From contig NZ_RXZI01000003.1 of assembly GCF_021991925.1 (NCBI RefSeq), positions 434,001 to 498,000 on the forward strand: DNA of 64,000 bases. Reading direction: 5' to 3'. Positions 24,820-37,204 of this stretch are shown here, piece after piece (positions within the stretch are counted from its first letter, which is position 1; the number at the start of each line of letters is the position of its first letter). The position numbers and the translations under genes were made by a program. Below the pieces are notes generated by a model. That model had not been told where the DNA came from. It was given only the letters and a program-made list of their open reading frames with translations, and made no database searches. This DNA is from Sutcliffiella horikoshii. Its GTDB lineage: Bacteria; Bacillota; Bacilli; Bacillales; Bacillaceae_I.

Positions 24820-26655
24820 ATGAACAGAGAAGAACGGTTAAAACGACAATCAAAGATAAGAAACTTTTCCATCATCGCCCATATTGACCATGGGAAATCA
24901 ACTTTAGCAGACCGTATTTTAGAGAAAACGTCTGCATTGACACAAAGGGAAATGAAGAATCAGTTACTTGATTCCATGGACCTTGAACGTGAACGCGGGA
25001 TCACCATTAAATTGAATGCCGTTCAATTACGATATAAAGCTAATGATGGCGAAGAATATATTTTCCACCTTATTGATACACCTGGACATGTCGATTTTAC
25101 ATATGAGGTCTCCAGAAGTTTGGCTGCATGTGAAGGAGCGGTTCTTGTCGTGGATGCGGCACAAGGAATAGAAGCTCAAACATTAGCAAATGTGTATTTG
25201 GCACTTGATAATGAACTCGAGATCATGCCTGTCATCAATAAAATTGACCTTCCAAGTGCAGAGCCTGAGAGAGTGCGTCAAGAGATTGAGGATGTTATCG
25301 GGCTTGATGCATCAGATGCAGTTCTAGCAAGTGCAAAAGCTGGTATCGGAATTGGTGAAATTTTAGAGCAAGTAGTGGAGAAAATCCCTGCCCCTCAAGG
25401 TGACCCTGATGCTCCGTTGAAAGCACTAATTTTTGACAGTCTATTCGATCCTTACCGCGGGGTTGTAGCATACATCCGTATTGTGGAAGGTACTGTTAAG
25501 GTTGGGGATAAAATTCGAATGATGGCTACAGGAAAAGAGTTTGAAGTAAATGAGGTTGGGGTGTTTACACCGAAAGCTGTACAGCTTGATGAGCTAACCG
25601 TCGGAGATGTTGGTTTCCTGTCTGCATCCATCAAAAATGTTGGAGACACACGTGTTGGTGATACTATCACACATGCGAAAAATAGAGCGACAGAACCACT
25701 TCCAGGTTACCGTAAACTAAATCCAATGGTTTTCTGTGGACTCTACCCGATTGATTCAGCAAAATTCAATGATTTGCGTGAAGCGCTTGAAAAACTGGAA
25801 TTGAATGACTCTGCTCTTCAATATGAGCCGGAAACTTCCCAAGCACTAGGCTTCGGATTCCGTTGTGGTTTCCTAGGATTGCTTCATATGGAAATCATCC
25901 AAGAGCGTATCGAGCGTGAGTTCAATATTGATCTGATTACAACAGCACCTTCCGTTATCTATCATGTACATTTGACTGATGGGGAGGAATTGCGTGTAGA
26001 CAACCCTTCCAACATGCCTGATCCTCAGACAATTGACCGTGTGGAAGAGCCATATGTAAAAGCTACGATCATGGTACCGAATGATTACGTTGGTGCAGTT
26101 ATGGAATTGTGCCAGGAGAAGCGTGGAAACTTCATTGACATGCAGTATCTTGATGATATTCGCGTGAGCGTTATCTATGAAATTCCATTAGCGGAAATTG
26201 TATATGATTTCTTTGATGCATTGAAATCCAATACAAAAGGATATGCTTCGTTTGATTATGAATTGATCGGCTACAAACCGTCACATCTTGTAAAAATGGA
26301 TATCTTGCTTAACGCTGAGAAGGTTGATGCACTTTCCTTTATCGTTCACCGTGACTCTGCTTATGAACGCGGAAAAATCATTGTGGAGAAGCTAAAGGAA
26401 CTTATTCCAAGGCAGCAATTTGAGGTGCCGATCCAAGCGACGATAGGACAGAAAGTTGTTGCGAGGTCAAACATCAAAGCGATGCGTAAAAACGTTCTTG
26501 CTAAATGTTACGGAGGAGACATCTCCCGTAAACGTAAGCTTTTAGATAAGCAAAAAGAAGGTAAAAAACGTATGAAGCAAGTTGGTTCTGTAGAAGTTCC
26601 GCAAGAAGCATTTATGGCTGTCTTGAAAATGGACGACAATGCCAACAAAAAATAA
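24820..26655 (+). CDS. lepA: Elongation factor 4 (LepA)
   Basis: A 611-residue ribosome-associated GTPase (EF4), implicated in ribosome back-translocation and in 30S biogenesis. Motifs are G1 [10 protein letters not shown]2 RGITI, G3 DTPGHVDF, G4 NKIDLPSA, and a LepA-specific C-terminal domain ([21 protein letters not shown]). TAGGAGTG lies before ATG 24820; the frame runs back to GTG 24784. A strong terminator separates it from hemW. Confidence 0.97.
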   Translation: MNREERLKRQSKIRNFSIIAHIDHGKSTLADRILEKTSALTQREMKNQLLDSMDLERERGITIKLNAVQLRYKANDGEEYIFHLIDTPGHVDFTYEVSRSLAACEGAVLVVDAAQGIEAQTLANVYLALDNELEIMPVINKIDLPSAEPERVRQEIEDVIGLDASDAVLASAKAGIGIGEILEQVVEKIPAPQGDPDAPLKALIFDSLFDPYRGVVAYIRIVEGTVKVGDKIRMMATGKEFEVNEVGVFTPKAVQLDELTVGDVGFLSASIKNVGDTRVGDTITHAKNRATEPLPGYRKLNPMVFCGLYPIDSAKFNDLREALEKLELNDSALQYEPETSQALGFGFRCGFLGLLHMEIIQERIEREFNIDLITTAPSVIYHVHLTDGEELRVDNPSNMPDPQTIDRVEEPYVKATIMVPNDYVGAVMELCQEKRGNFIDMQYLDDIRVSVIYEIPLAEIVYDFFDALKSNTKGYASFDYELIGYKPSHLVKMDILLNAEKVDALSFIVHRDSAYERGKIIVEKLKELIPRQQFEVPIQATIGQKVVARSNIKAMRKNVLAKCYGGDISRKRKLLDKQKEGKKRMKQVGSVEVPQEAFMAVLKMDDNANKK

Positions 26656-26661
26656 TAAGAA

Positions 26662-26692
26662 AAATACCGCAGCTCATTCTGCGGTATTTTTT
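26662..26692 (+). terminator. Rho-independent terminator of lepA
   Basis: Stem AAATACCGCAG / CTGCGGTATTT, then a T run. Confidence 0.9.
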
Positions 26693-26754
26693 CATACATG
26701 CGCCATATGTGATATGCTAAAAGATACGAAGTAAACAAATGAAAGTGTGATCTT

Positions 26755-27894
26755 ATGATTAAATCAGCCTATATTCATATCCCTTTTTGTGAACATATTT
26801 GTCACTACTGTGATTTCAATAAAGTATTCTTGAAAAACCAGCCAGTAGATGAATACTTGGCATACATGGATAAAGAAATGAAAAATACAATAGAAAAACA
26901 CCCTGCCACAGAGCTTCAAACTATATTTGTGGGTGGGGGAACGCCTACTGCCTTAAACGAAAAGCAGCTGGCATACTTGCTAGATTCGGTTCAAAGGCAT
27001 TTCCCGGTTAGACCAGATATGGAGTACACATTTGAAGCCAACCCTGGCGATCTTTCATTAGAAAAACTCCGACTCCTTAAAGAAGGCGGAGTCAACAGGC
27101 TCAGTTTTGGCGTGCAAAGCTTCAATGATGACCTATTAAAGCGAATCGGTCGATCGCATAGAAAAGCAGATGTTTTCAAATCGATCGAACATGCAAGAAA
27201 TGCAGGTTTTGAAAATATCAGCATTGACTTAATATACAGTCTCCCAGATCAATCAGTAGCGGACTTTAAGGAAACATTGCACACTGCATTGTCTTTAGGG
27301 ATGGAGCATTATTCTGCCTACTCATTGATCATTGAACCGAAAACGGTGTTCTATAACTTGATGAATAAAGGGAAACTTCCCCTACCGACACAAGAAGAAG
27401 AGGCAGAAATGTATGATGTTCTTTTAGATGAAATGGCAAAATACGGCTACCAACAATACGAAATCTCCAATTTTGCAAAAGAGGGTTATGAAAGCAGACA
27501 TAATCTTACCTACTGGGATAACGAATTCTATTATGGGATAGGTGCAGGTGCCCACGGTTATTTAGATGGCGTGCGAATTGCCAATCACGGCCCTTTGAAA
27601 AAATTCATGGATGCTATAGAAGAAACTAGGTTTCCGTATAAAGAGCAACATGATGTAACAAAAATAGAGAAAATGGAAGAAGAGATGTTCCTTGGGCTTC
27701 GCAAGAATGAGGGAGTTTCTAGCTCCACATTCCATAGTAAATTTGGAGAAGAACTGTTGGTTATTTTCAAAGACCCTATCGAAGAAAACATAGGGAAGGG
27801 CCTCTTAGAGTACGTAAATGGACACATCCGACTTACGAGAAAAGGGAAATTTCTCGGCAATGAAGTTTTTCAAGCTTTTATTGGTGCGATCTGA
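26755..27894 (+). CDS. hemW: Radical SAM heme chaperone HemW
   Basis: A 379-residue radical-SAM protein, formerly annotated as oxygen-independent coproporphyrinogen oxidase HemN/YqeR. The cluster motif CEHICHYCDF is CxxxCxxC followed by DF, as in HemW. VGGGTPTAL and SFGVQSFNDDLLKRIGR are family blocks, and the HemN N-terminal extension is missing. HemW proteins bind heme and deliver it to acceptors. It directly precedes the hrcA promoter, as in bacilli. Confidence 0.93.
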   Translation: MIKSAYIHIPFCEHICHYCDFNKVFLKNQPVDEYLAYMDKEMKNTIEKHPATELQTIFVGGGTPTALNEKQLAYLLDSVQRHFPVRPDMEYTFEANPGDLSLEKLRLLKEGGVNRLSFGVQSFNDDLLKRIGRSHRKADVFKSIEHARNAGFENISIDLIYSLPDQSVADFKETLHTALSLGMEHYSAYSLIIEPKTVFYNLMNKGKLPLPTQEEEAEMYDVLLDEMAKYGYQQYEISNFAKEGYESRHNLTYWDNEFYYGIGAGAHGYLDGVRIANHGPLKKFMDAIEETRFPYKEQHDVTKIEKMEEEMFLGLRKNEGVSSSTFHSKFGEELLVIFKDPIEENIGKGLLEYVNGHIRLTRKGKFLGNEVFQAFIGAI

Positions 27895-27923
27895 TTGACA
27901 TGTGAATAGGTATTTGGTAATTT
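27895..27923 (+). promoter_or_regulatory. SigA promoter of the hrcA-dnaK operon
   Basis: TTGACA (27895-27900), 17 bp, TAATTT (27918-27923). The -35 sits at the hemW stop codon; the CIRCE element follows near +1. Confidence 0.8.
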
Positions 27924-27933
27924 ATTTATAGAA

Positions 27934-27960
27934 TTAGCACTCGATGAATAGGAGTGCTAA
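27934..27960. promoter_or_regulatory. CIRCE operator (HrcA binding site)
   Basis: TTAGCACTC, 9-bp spacer, GAGTGCTAA: an exact consensus CIRCE inverted repeat. HrcA binds here to repress the class I heat-shock operon, and GroEL availability sets HrcA activity. Confidence 0.98.
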
Positions 27961-27975
27961 CAGAGGTGATGCTGA

Positions 27976-29007
27976 GTGCTTACAGAACGACAGTTGTTAG
28001 TATTGCAAGTCATAATTGACGACTTTATCCGATCTGCACAACCTGTTGGCTCCAGAACGCTCTCGAAGAAAGAGGAGATCTCTTTCAGTTCTGCCACTAT
28101 CAGAAATGAGATGGCTGATTTAGAGGAATTAGGATTTATTGAAAAAACACACACTTCTTCAGGAAGGGTTCCATCGGAAAAGGGGTACCGCTATTATGTG
28201 GATCACTTGCTTTCTCCAGAAAGGCTTACGAAGCAGGATGTGTTTGAAATTAAATCCATCTTTCGCGAGCAAATATATGAATTGGAAAAAACCGTCCAGA
28301 AATCCGCACAGATTCTTTCTGATCTGACCAAGTACACGTCCATTGTCCTTGGGCCGGGAGTACGGGATCACAGGCTTAAAAACTTGCAGATCATCCCGAT
28401 CAACCCGGAACAAGCGGTAGCGATCATCGTGACGGATACAGGACATGTTGAAAACCGCATGTTTTCTTTTCCGGCCAGCATGGATTCATCCGATATCCAG
28501 AAGATGGTCAACATTTTAAATGAACGTCTAGTGGGGGTACCCCTATCTGAGCTGATCAATAAGCTATATAAGGAAGTAGCCACCCTCTTAAGGTCTCATA
28601 TCGGTAACTATGAAAACATTTTACAATCCTTGAGCTCCACTCTATATATGGAAGAAAAGGATAAGGTGTTTTTTGGAGGCAAAACGAATATGCTTGCCCA
28701 ACCCGAGTTTAATGACATCAATAAGATACGTTCTCTTATGCTATTAATTGATCAAGGGAAAGACCTGTCTCAGCATATTCGTGCTAAAGAAGCAGGTATC
28801 CATATCAAGATAGGCAGTGAAAATAATATTCCTGGCATGGAAGGCTGCAGCATCATTTCCGCAAGCTATTCCATTGGACCTGAACAGCTTGGTACGATCG
28901 CTTTGCTCGGTCCGACCAGAATGGAATATTCCCGTGTGGTCAGTCTCCTGCAACTTGTCAGTTCCGACCTTTCACAGGCGGTCAATAAACTGTATCAAAA
29001 GGACTGA
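27976..29007 (+). CDS. hrcA: Heat-inducible transcription repressor HrcA
   Basis: A 343-residue repressor of class I heat-shock genes. The winged helix at the N-terminus ([20 protein letters not shown], then [16 protein letters not shown]) binds CIRCE; the rest is the GAF-like dimerisation domain. Autoregulated through the CIRCE element 16 bp upstream. First gene of hrcA-grpE-dnaK-dnaJ-prmA-rsmE-mtaB. Confidence 0.97.
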   Translation: MLTERQLLVLQVIIDDFIRSAQPVGSRTLSKKEEISFSSATIRNEMADLEELGFIEKTHTSSGRVPSEKGYRYYVDHLLSPERLTKQDVFEIKSIFREQIYELEKTVQKSAQILSDLTKYTSIVLGPGVRDHRLKNLQIIPINPEQAVAIIVTDTGHVENRMFSFPASMDSSDIQKMVNILNERLVGVPLSELINKLYKEVATLLRSHIGNYENILQSLSSTLYMEEKDKVFFGGKTNMLAQPEFNDINKIRSLMLLIDQGKDLSQHIRAKEAGIHIKIGSENNIPGMEGCSIISASYSIGPEQLGTIALLGPTRMEYSRVVSLLQLVSSDLSQAVNKLYQKD

Positions 29008-29101
29008 GCATGGAAATATTGTTAGAGGATGGAGTTGCCGCTCCGTCCTATCACCATGGAAAAAACAACATGATTTTTACACTTTGAGGGAGGTGAAACC
29101 A

Positions 29102-29659
29102 TTGGTAAACGAGAACAACGAACAAGCAACAGTCGAAAATGAAGAGGTATCAACAGAGGAAACAGAACAAACGACGGAAACAGTCGAAGAAGTGGAAGTT
29201 TCTGCAGAACAACAAAAAATTTCAGAATTGGAAGCTAAGCTTGAGGAGTCGGAAAACCGCCTACTTCGCTTACAAGCCGATTTTGATAACTACCGTCGTC
29301 GTGTGAGACTTGACCAAGAGGCTGCACAGAAATACCGTGCACAAAATCTTGTTACAGATATACTTCCTGCCCTTGATAACTTTGAGCGTGCGCTTAAAGT
29401 CGATTCTGAGGATGAGAAAATCAAAACATTTTTACAAGGCATGGAAATGGTGCACCGTCAGTTAGTGGAGGCACTGAAGTCAGAAGGACTCGAAGCGATC
29501 GAAGCGGTTGGACAGTCATTCGATCCTCATTTACACCAAGCAGTCATGCAGGTGGAAGAGGGAGAAGCGGAATCTAACACTGTTTTGGAAGAGTTCCAAA
29601 AAGGGTATAAGCTCAAAGATCGCGTCATCCGCCCGTCCATGGTAAAAGTAAAGCAATAG
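29102..29659 (+). CDS. grpE: Nucleotide exchange factor GrpE
   Basis: Releases ADP from DnaK. The 185-residue protein has an acidic disordered N-terminus, a long coiled coil ([18 protein letters not shown] region) and the C-terminal beta domain ([17 protein letters not shown]). GGAGGTG at 29089-29095 is 6 bases before TTG 29102, the likely start. The frame is open far upstream inside hrcA DNA. Repeat copy d separates it from dnaK. Confidence 0.95.
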   Translation: MVNENNEQATVENEEVSTEETEQTTETVEEVEVSAEQQKISELEAKLEESENRLLRLQADFDNYRRRVRLDQEAAQKYRAQNLVTDILPALDNFERALKVDSEDEKIKTFLQGMEMVHRQLVEALKSEGLEAIEAVGQSFDPHLHQAVMQVEEGEAESNTVLEEFQKGYKLKDRVIRPSMVKVKQ

Positions 29660-29671
29660 TGGATGGTAGTG

Positions 29672-29772
29672 AGAGGCACGAGACTCCAGCGGGGGAATAG
29701 AGACAATGTAAAGCCCCCCAGTATTGCGAGAAGGCACAAGATCGCCCCGCGGAAGGCGAGTGCATAAAACGA
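29672..29772. repeat. Dispersed structured repeat, copy d (decayed, in grpE-dnaK gap)
   Basis: Contains GAGACTCCAGCGGGGGAATAG, a degenerate centre, and ATCGCCCCGCGGAAGGCGAG. GGCAC / GTGC arms remain. It lies within the heat-shock transcription unit. Confidence 0.72.
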
Positions 29773-29802
29773 AAATCGACGTAAATGTACCATAAAAAAT
29801 AA

Positions 29803-31680
<1,878 letters not shown>

Positions 31681-31712
31681 GATAAAGTCCTAGGGCTTTT
31701 CTGATAAAGATA

Positions 31713-31748
31713 AAAGAAAGTCGAAGCCATGGCTTTGGCTTTCTTTTT
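31713..31748 (+). terminator. Terminator-like hairpin after dnaK
   Basis: Imperfect stem AAAGTCGAAGCC / GGCTTTGGCTTT followed by a T-rich run. It may reduce read-through to dnaJ. Confidence 0.7.
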
Positions 31749-31768
31749 ATGTAAATTAGATTTCCCTT

Positions 31769-31892
31769 GGTGCCTGGAGTGGAAGGTGGTCGACTCCTGC
31801 GGGGGAGTAGCGGTAGCTTGAGACCCCGCAGGCTTGCCGAGGAGGCTCAAGCACCGCCCCGCGGAAAGCGACCACCTGAAACGGAAGGCGCC
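31769..31892. repeat. Dispersed structured repeat, copy e (dnaK-dnaJ gap)
   Basis: The core GACTCCTGCGGGGGAGTAGCG..CTTGAGACCCCGCAGG..GAGGAGGCTCAAG..CCCCGCGGAAAGCGA is intact. The outer arms differ from copies b/f2/h but still pair within the copy: GGTGGTCG / CGACCACC and GGTGCC / GGCGCC. Confidence 0.85.
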
Positions 31893-31996
31893 GAGGAGTT
31901 AACCAGATAGGGATTAAGCACATAACTTTTATTGCTTTTTCCCTCTTTCAGGTGATACAATAACCTTTATGTGAATGAAACGGGAGTGGGTATTTA

Positions 31997-33124
31997 ATGA
32001 GTAAACGCGATTACTATGAAGTGCTTGGCGTCAGTAAAAGCGCGTCGAAAGATGAAATAAAGAAAGCTTACAGAAAGCTGTCGAAACAATACCATCCGGA
32101 CATCAATAAAGCAGAAGATGCAGCGGACAAATTCAAAGAGATCAAAGAAGCTTACGAAGTACTAAGCGATGACCAAAAGAAAGCGCACTATGACCAATTC
32201 GGACATACAGATCCTAACCAAGGATTTGGCGGCGGCGCTGGATTTGACGGTGGCTTTGGTTTTGAAGATATTTTTGAAACGTTCTTTGGCGGTCAAGGCG
32301 GCGGAAGAAGACGTCGTGATCCGAACGCACCAAGACAAGGGGCAGATCTTCAATATACAATGACCCTTTCTTTTGAAGAAGCAGCATTCGGAAAAGAAAC
32401 GACCATTGAAATCCCTGTGGAAGAAACTTGTGATACATGTTCAGGTACAGGAGCAAAACCTGGTACAAAAGTGGAAACATGTTCACATTGTCGTGGAACA
32501 GGTCAGGAAAGTGTAGAACAAAACACTCCGTTTGGACGAATTGTAAACAGAAGAACCTGTTCAAAATGTAATGGTTCAGGAAAGTCCATCCCTAACAAAT
32601 GTACGACATGCCATGGCGCAGGCCGTGTGAAAAAACGCAATAAAATCAAAGTCAACATCCCGGCTGGTGTGGATGAAGGACAACAACTGCGCGTAGCTGG
32701 AAAAGGGGAAGCTGGAGTGAACGGCGGCCCTGCTGGGGACCTATATGTAGTATTCCATGTTCGCAGGCACGAGTTCTTTGAACGTGACGGCGATGATGTG
32801 TACTGTGAAATGCCGATAACTTTTGCTCAGGCAGCACTTGGAGATGAAGTAGAAGTTCCAACCTTGCATGGTAAAGTAAAGCTGAAAGTACCGGCTGGAA
32901 CACAAACTGGCACAAACTTCCGCCTAAAAGGTAAGGGAATTGCCAATGTTCGTGGTTATGGTCAAGGGGATCAACATATCAAGATCAGAGTGATCACACC
33001 TACAAAACTCTCAGAAAAACAAAAGCAATTAATCCGTGAATTTGCTGAAACAAGCGGGCAAGCTCCGGACGAACAAGAAGATAGCTTTTTCTCAAAAGTA
33101 AAACGTGTCCTAAAAGGTGAATAA
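31997..33124 (+). CDS. dnaJ: Co-chaperone DnaJ (Hsp40)
   Basis: A 375-residue type I Hsp40 that stimulates DnaK ATPase and delivers substrates. It has the J domain with the HPD motif (QYHPDINK) and a Gly/Phe linker. Four CxxCxGxG zinc repeats follow ([32 protein letters not shown]), then the C-terminal substrate domain. It is 316 bp from dnaK because of a terminator and repeat copy e. Confidence 0.98.
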   Translation: MSKRDYYEVLGVSKSASKDEIKKAYRKLSKQYHPDINKAEDAADKFKEIKEAYEVLSDDQKKAHYDQFGHTDPNQGFGGGAGFDGGFGFEDIFETFFGGQGGGRRRRDPNAPRQGADLQYTMTLSFEEAAFGKETTIEIPVEETCDTCSGTGAKPGTKVETCSHCRGTGQESVEQNTPFGRIVNRRTCSKCNGSGKSIPNKCTTCHGAGRVKKRNKIKVNIPAGVDEGQQLRVAGKGEAGVNGGPAGDLYVVFHVRRHEFFERDGDDVYCEMPITFAQAALGDEVEVPTLHGKVKLKVPAGTQTGTNFRLKGKGIANVRGYGQGDQHIKIRVITPTKLSEKQKQLIREFAETSGQAPDEQEDSFFSKVKRVLKGE

Positions 33125-33169
33125 AAAGTATCAATAGCTTTCAGTAAGCTAGGATTGGAGTTGGTATGT

Positions 33170-34111
33170 ATGAAATGGTCAGAAATTAGTATCCATACAA
33201 CAAATGAGGCGGTGGAACCAATATCTCATATTCTTCATGAGGCAGGCGCTAGTGGAGTGGTCATAGAGGATCCATTTGAACTCACTAAGGAAAGAGAAGA
33301 TCAATTCGGAGAGATATACCAACTCAATCCAGATGATTACCCAGAAGAAGGCGTTGTAATGAAAGCCTACCTTCCTGTTAACAGCTTTTTAGGTGAAACA
33401 GTAGAAGGTATAAAGGATGCAATCAATAACCTTTTGGTCTATGATATCGACTTAGGGTTGAACAACATATCCATCAGTGAAGTGAACGAAGAAGAATGGG
33501 CAACAGCATGGAAAAAGTACTACAATCCTGTGAAAATTTCCGAGAAGTTTACCATCGTGCCTACATGGGAGACATATGAACCAGTAAGCTCTGACGAGAA
33601 AATCATCGAGCTTGACCCGGGAATGGCGTTTGGAACGGGTACCCATCCGACAACGGTACTTTGCATACAGGCGATCGAAAGAACCGTCAAGCCACAAGAT
33701 AAAGTGATAGATGTAGGGACAGGTTCCGGGGTTTTAAGTATCGCGGCAGCCATGCTAGATGCGAAGGAAGTCCTTGCTCTTGATTTGGATGATGTGGCAG
33801 TGGAATCTGCTAAGCTGAATATCAAATTGAATAAAGTGCATCCCACAGTGGCGGTGAAACAAAATAACCTACTAAAAAATGTAGAAGGTCCTGTAGACGT
33901 AGTTGTTGCTAACATATTGGCAGAGGTTATTGTCCGTTTCACAGACGATGTGTATCGCGTCCTAGAAAACGGAGGGACATTTATCTCCTCGGGGATCATC
34001 AGCATGAAAAAGCAAGAAGTGAAAGACGCCCTCATCAAATCAGGCTTCAAAATTGAAGAAACGATGATGATGGAAGATTGGGTAGCATTTATCGCCAAAA
34101 AAGAAGAATAA
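33170..34111 (+). CDS. prmA: Ribosomal protein L11 methyltransferase
   Basis: Trimethylates ribosomal protein L11 using SAM. The 313-residue protein has an N-terminal L11-binding domain ([11 protein letters not shown]) and a class I methyltransferase core ([40 protein letters not shown]). The frame opens at GTG 33155, but GGAG at about 33156-33161 points to ATG 33170. The distal heat-shock operon order prmA-rsmE-mtaB matches B. subtilis. Confidence 0.96.
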   Translation: MKWSEISIHTTNEAVEPISHILHEAGASGVVIEDPFELTKEREDQFGEIYQLNPDDYPEEGVVMKAYLPVNSFLGETVEGIKDAINNLLVYDIDLGLNNISISEVNEEEWATAWKKYYNPVKISEKFTIVPTWETYEPVSSDEKIIELDPGMAFGTGTHPTTVLCIQAIERTVKPQDKVIDVGTGSGVLSIAAAMLDAKEVLALDLDDVAVESAKLNIKLNKVHPTVAVKQNNLLKNVEGPVDVVVANILAEVIVRFTDDVYRVLENGGTFISSGIISMKKQEVKDALIKSGFKIEETMMMEDWVAFIAKKEE

Positions 34112-34126
34112 GCGAGGGTGAAAATC

Positions 34127-34879
34127 GTGCAACGTTATTTTATTGACTCCAATCAAATAGATGATACATCCATTACTATAACTGGGGAAGATGTTCATCA
34201 TATAGTTCGGGTTATGAGGATGAGCGTGGACGATCAACTTCTTTGCAGCTGTTCGGAAACAAGGCAGACGGCCCTTTGCAAAATTGCTGAAATTACCAAT
34301 GATATGGTAGTGACAGATATTGTAGAATGGATAAAGGCTGAAACGGAAATTCCAGTTCGAGTTACCATTGCGAACGGGTTGCCTAAAGGGGATAAATTGG
34401 AGTTAGTAATACAAAAGGGAACAGAACTCGGAGCAGAGTCGTTTATCCCTTTTAATGCTGCTCGTTCGATCGTGAAGTGGGACGAAAAGAAGGGAAAAAA
34501 GAAAGTCGATCGTTGGAATAAGATTTCCAAGGAGGCGGCAGAGCAGTCACATCGTTCGATGGTGCCTGTTGTAGAGGAGCCTTCTTCACTAGCCCAACTT
34601 TTAGAGAAGAGTAAAGACTATACTTATAAGATTGTCGCCTATGAGGAGAGTGCAAAGGAAGGGGAACGGGCTAATTTTGCCTCCACACTCCAAAAGATGA
34701 AACATGGTGAATCGGTTATTTGTGTGTTCGGACCTGAAGGTGGCCTGACACAAAAAGAAATCGATCGACTTTTGGAGCATGGATTTGTTCCTTGCGCTCT
34801 TGGGCCAAGAATATTAAGAACGGAAACGGCACCGCTATATGCGCTAGCCGCGATTTCGTATCATTTTGAATTAATGTGA
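34127..34879 (+). CDS. rsmE: 16S rRNA (uracil1498-N3)-methyltransferase
   Basis: Methylates U1498 of 16S rRNA. A 250-residue SPOUT-family enzyme with the knot motifs FGPEGGLTQKE and ALGPRILRTETAPLYA. GTG 34127 gives the family N-terminus QRYFID and lies 9 bases after GAGGG; the upstream GTG 34118 overlaps that site. The stop touches the mtaB ribosome site. Confidence 0.95.
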   Translation: MQRYFIDSNQIDDTSITITGEDVHHIVRVMRMSVDDQLLCSCSETRQTALCKIAEITNDMVVTDIVEWIKAETEIPVRVTIANGLPKGDKLELVIQKGTELGAESFIPFNAARSIVKWDEKKGKKKVDRWNKISKEAAEQSHRSMVPVVEEPSSLAQLLEKSKDYTYKIVAYEESAKEGERANFASTLQKMKHGESVICVFGPEGGLTQKEIDRLLEHGFVPCALGPRILRTETAPLYALAAISYHFELM

Positions 34880-34889
34880 GGTGGAAAAC

Positions 34890-36254
34890 ATGCCAACTGT
34901 TGCCTTTCACACACTTGGGTGTAAAGTGAACCATTATGAAACAGAAGCTATCTGGCAGCTTTTCAAAGCAAATGATTATGAGCGTACAGAATTCGAAGGT
35001 ACGGCAGATGTGTATGTCATCAATACCTGTACCGTTACAAATACCGGTGATAAAAAGAGCCGTCAAGTCATCCGTCGTGCCATCCGTAAAAACCCAGATG
35101 CTGTCATCTGTGTAACGGGATGCTACGCGCAAACTTCTCCTGCAGAGATAATGGCGATTCCTGGAGTGGATGTCGTCGTTGGAACGCAGGACCGTGTGAA
35201 AATGCTTGATTATATCGAGCAATTCAAACAGGAGCGCCAGCCAATCAATGGAGTCGGAAACATCATGAAGGCTCGTGTATATGAAGAGTTGGATGTACCG
35301 GCTTTTACAGACCGTACACGTGCATCCTTGAAAATCCAAGAAGGTTGTAATAACTTCTGTACTTTCTGTATCATCCCTTGGGCCCGCGGCCTTATGCGTT
35401 CCCGCGATCCACAAGAGGTTGTCACACAAGCACAACAACTGGTAGATGCAGGATACAAGGAAATCGTTTTGACCGGAATCCACACAGGTGGTTACGGTGA
35501 AGACATGAAGGATTACAACTTTGCCATGCTTCTTCGTGAATTGGATGAAAAAGTGGAAGGCTTAAAGCGTATCCGTATCTCGTCCATTGAGGCAAGTCAA
35601 ATCACGGATGAAGTAATTGAAGTACTGAACAATTCTGATAAAATTGTCCGCCATTTGCATATTCCGATTCAATCCGCTTCCAACACTGTTTTAAGAAGAA
35701 TGCGTCGTAAATACACGATGGAATTCTTTGCAGAACGTCTAGATCGATTGAAAGAAGCGTTACCTGGTCTTGCGATTACATCCGATGTAATTGTTGGATT
35801 CCCTGGTGAAACAGAAGAAGAGTTCATGGAAACGTACAATTTCATCAAGGAACATAAATTCTCCGAGCTGCATGTATTCCCGTACTCCAAGCGAACAGGA
35901 ACGCCAGCAGCAAGAATGACCGATCAAGTGGATGAAGAAGTGAAAAACGAGCGAGTTCATCGCCTGATTGCACTTTCCGATCAACTGGCAAAAGAATATG
36001 CTTCCACTTTTGAAGACGAAGTATTGGAAGTAATCCCGGAAGAAATCTATAAAGAAGCACCAGACCAAGGCCTATATGTTGGATACACAGACAACTACCT
36101 AAAAGTGGTTTTCCCTGCAACAGAGGAGATGGTCGGCAAGCTTGTGAAAGTAAAAATTACCAAAGCTGGTTATCCATACAACGAAGGTCAATTCGTTCGC
36201 GTGCTTGAGGATGCGCCACGCTTGGAAGAAGAAAGTGTTCGATTGAGTTCATAA
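34890..36254 (+). CDS. mtaB: tRNA t6A37 methylthiotransferase MtaB
   Basis: Adds a methylthio group to N6-threonylcarbamoyl-A37 of tRNA. The 454-residue protein has an N-terminal UPF0004 domain with three cluster cysteines (LGCKVNHYE, NTCTVT, GCYAQ), a radical-SAM core with CNNFCTFC, and a C-terminal TRAM domain (VKITKAGYPYNEGQFV). GAGGTGG at 34879-34885 fixes ATG 34890. Last gene of the hrcA operon; a terminator follows. Confidence 0.96.
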   Translation: MPTVAFHTLGCKVNHYETEAIWQLFKANDYERTEFEGTADVYVINTCTVTNTGDKKSRQVIRRAIRKNPDAVICVTGCYAQTSPAEIMAIPGVDVVVGTQDRVKMLDYIEQFKQERQPINGVGNIMKARVYEELDVPAFTDRTRASLKIQEGCNNFCTFCIIPWARGLMRSRDPQEVVTQAQQLVDAGYKEIVLTGIHTGGYGEDMKDYNFAMLLRELDEKVEGLKRIRISSIEASQITDEVIEVLNNSDKIVRHLHIPIQSASNTVLRRMRRKYTMEFFAERLDRLKEALPGLAITSDVIVGFPGETEEEFMETYNFIKEHKFSELHVFPYSKRTGTPAARMTDQVDEEVKNERVHRLIALSDQLAKEYASTFEDEVLEVIPEEIYKEAPDQGLYVGYTDNYLKVVFPATEEMVGKLVKVKITKAGYPYNEGQFVRVLEDAPRLEEESVRLSS

Positions 36255-36266
36255 GAAAATAAAGAG

Positions 36267-36298
36267 AGTGATTCCATTATTATGGAGTCACTTTTTTG
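36267..36298 (+). terminator. Rho-independent terminator of the hrcA-mtaB operon
   Basis: Stem AGTGATTCCAT / ATGGAGTCACT followed by six T. Confidence 0.88.
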
Positions 36299-36356
36299 TC
36301 GTGAAGAAAAAGTTGAAGGCAATACTAACATTGTACTCGCCAAAATAATGGAATCA

Positions 36357-36383
36357 TGTTATGATGTTAGAGGTCAGACCTCT
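36357..36383 (+). promoter_or_regulatory. Extended -10 promoter and palindromic operator of deoC
   Basis: TGTTATGAT (36357-36365) is an extended -10. Immediately after it lies a perfect palindrome, AGAGGTC-A-GACCTCT (36369-36383), covering the expected transcription start and ending 21 bp before the gene. That position suits a repressor operator. The regulator is unknown; the shape resembles GntR-family sites. Confidence 0.6.
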
Positions 36384-36404
36384 TAACTTGAAAGGAGTAT
36401 GAAC

Positions 36405-37076
36405 ATGCATACAAACATTGGAGAAATGATTGATCATACATTATTGAAAGCCGATACAAAAAAAGAACAAGTAGAAGTACTTTGCCAAGAAGCGAGAGAA
36501 TATAACTTTGCATCTGTCTGTGTTAACCCGACTTGGGTAAAAACATCTGCAGAGCTTTTAGAAGGCAGCAACGTAAAAGTGTGTACTGTAATTGGATTCC
36601 CTCTTGGAGCAAACACACCTGAAGTCAAAGCATTCGAAACGACGAACGCTATTGAAAACGGTGCCACGGAAGTGGACATGGTTATCAATATCAGCGCACT
36701 TAAAGATGGCGACGATGAGTTAGTGGAACGAGACATCCGTGCAGTTGTAGACGCTGCTAGAGGACGCGCCTTGACGAAAGTGATCATTGAAACTTGCCTG
36801 CTAACAAACGAAGAGAAAGTTAGAGCATGTAAGCTTGCTGTAAAAGCTGGAGCGGATTACGTGAAAACGTCCACTGGATTCTCAACAGGCGGAGCAACAG
36901 TTGCTGATATCGCACTGATGAGAGAAACAGTTGGACCAGAAATCGGAGTAAAAGCTTCCGGTGGAGTTCGCGATGCAAAAGGTGCGGAAGAAATGATCGC
37001 AGCTGGAGCTACACGTATCGGAGCAAGTTCTGGTATCGCGATCGTTAAAGGGTTAACGGCTGATACGGATTATTAA
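36405..37076 (+). CDS. deoC: Deoxyribose-phosphate aldolase
   Basis: Splits 2-deoxyribose-5-phosphate into glyceraldehyde-3-phosphate and acetaldehyde in deoxynucleoside breakdown. The 223-residue TIM barrel has [26 protein letters not shown] (Schiff-base lysine) and [18 protein letters not shown] is 7 bases from ATG 36405 and 1 base from ATG 36399, so 36405 is preferred. It stands alone here, not with nupC-pdp as in B. subtilis, and has its own operator-like palindrome and terminator. Confidence 0.96.
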   Translation: MHTNIGEMIDHTLLKADTKKEQVEVLCQEAREYNFASVCVNPTWVKTSAELLEGSNVKVCTVIGFPLGANTPEVKAFETTNAIENGATEVDMVINISALKDGDDELVERDIRAVVDAARGRALTKVIIETCLLTNEEKVRACKLAVKAGADYVKTSTGFSTGGATVADIALMRETVGPEIGVKASGGVRDAKGAEEMIAAGATRIGASSGIAIVKGLTADTDY

Positions 37077-37110
37077 GAAGTAAATGTAGAGTTTACTGAG
37101 TTTAGTTAGG

Positions 37111-37148
37111 CACCCCATCAGGTTTTTACTTGAAGGGGTGTTTTTTTG
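37111..37148 (+). terminator. Rho-independent terminator of deoC
   Basis: CACCCC..TCA / TTGA.GGGGTG with an AT-rich loop, followed by seven T. Confidence 0.8.
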
Positions 37149-37204
37149 ATTTGTTTACAACTAACTATTGATAGATATAGTGAGGTTGGTTGGTCAAATT
37201 GTAC

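Noticed and set aside
28817-29101. N-terminal extension of GrpE
   Set aside because: The upstream frame overlaps hrcA in another frame; GGAGGTG and TTG 29102 give the normal GrpE length.
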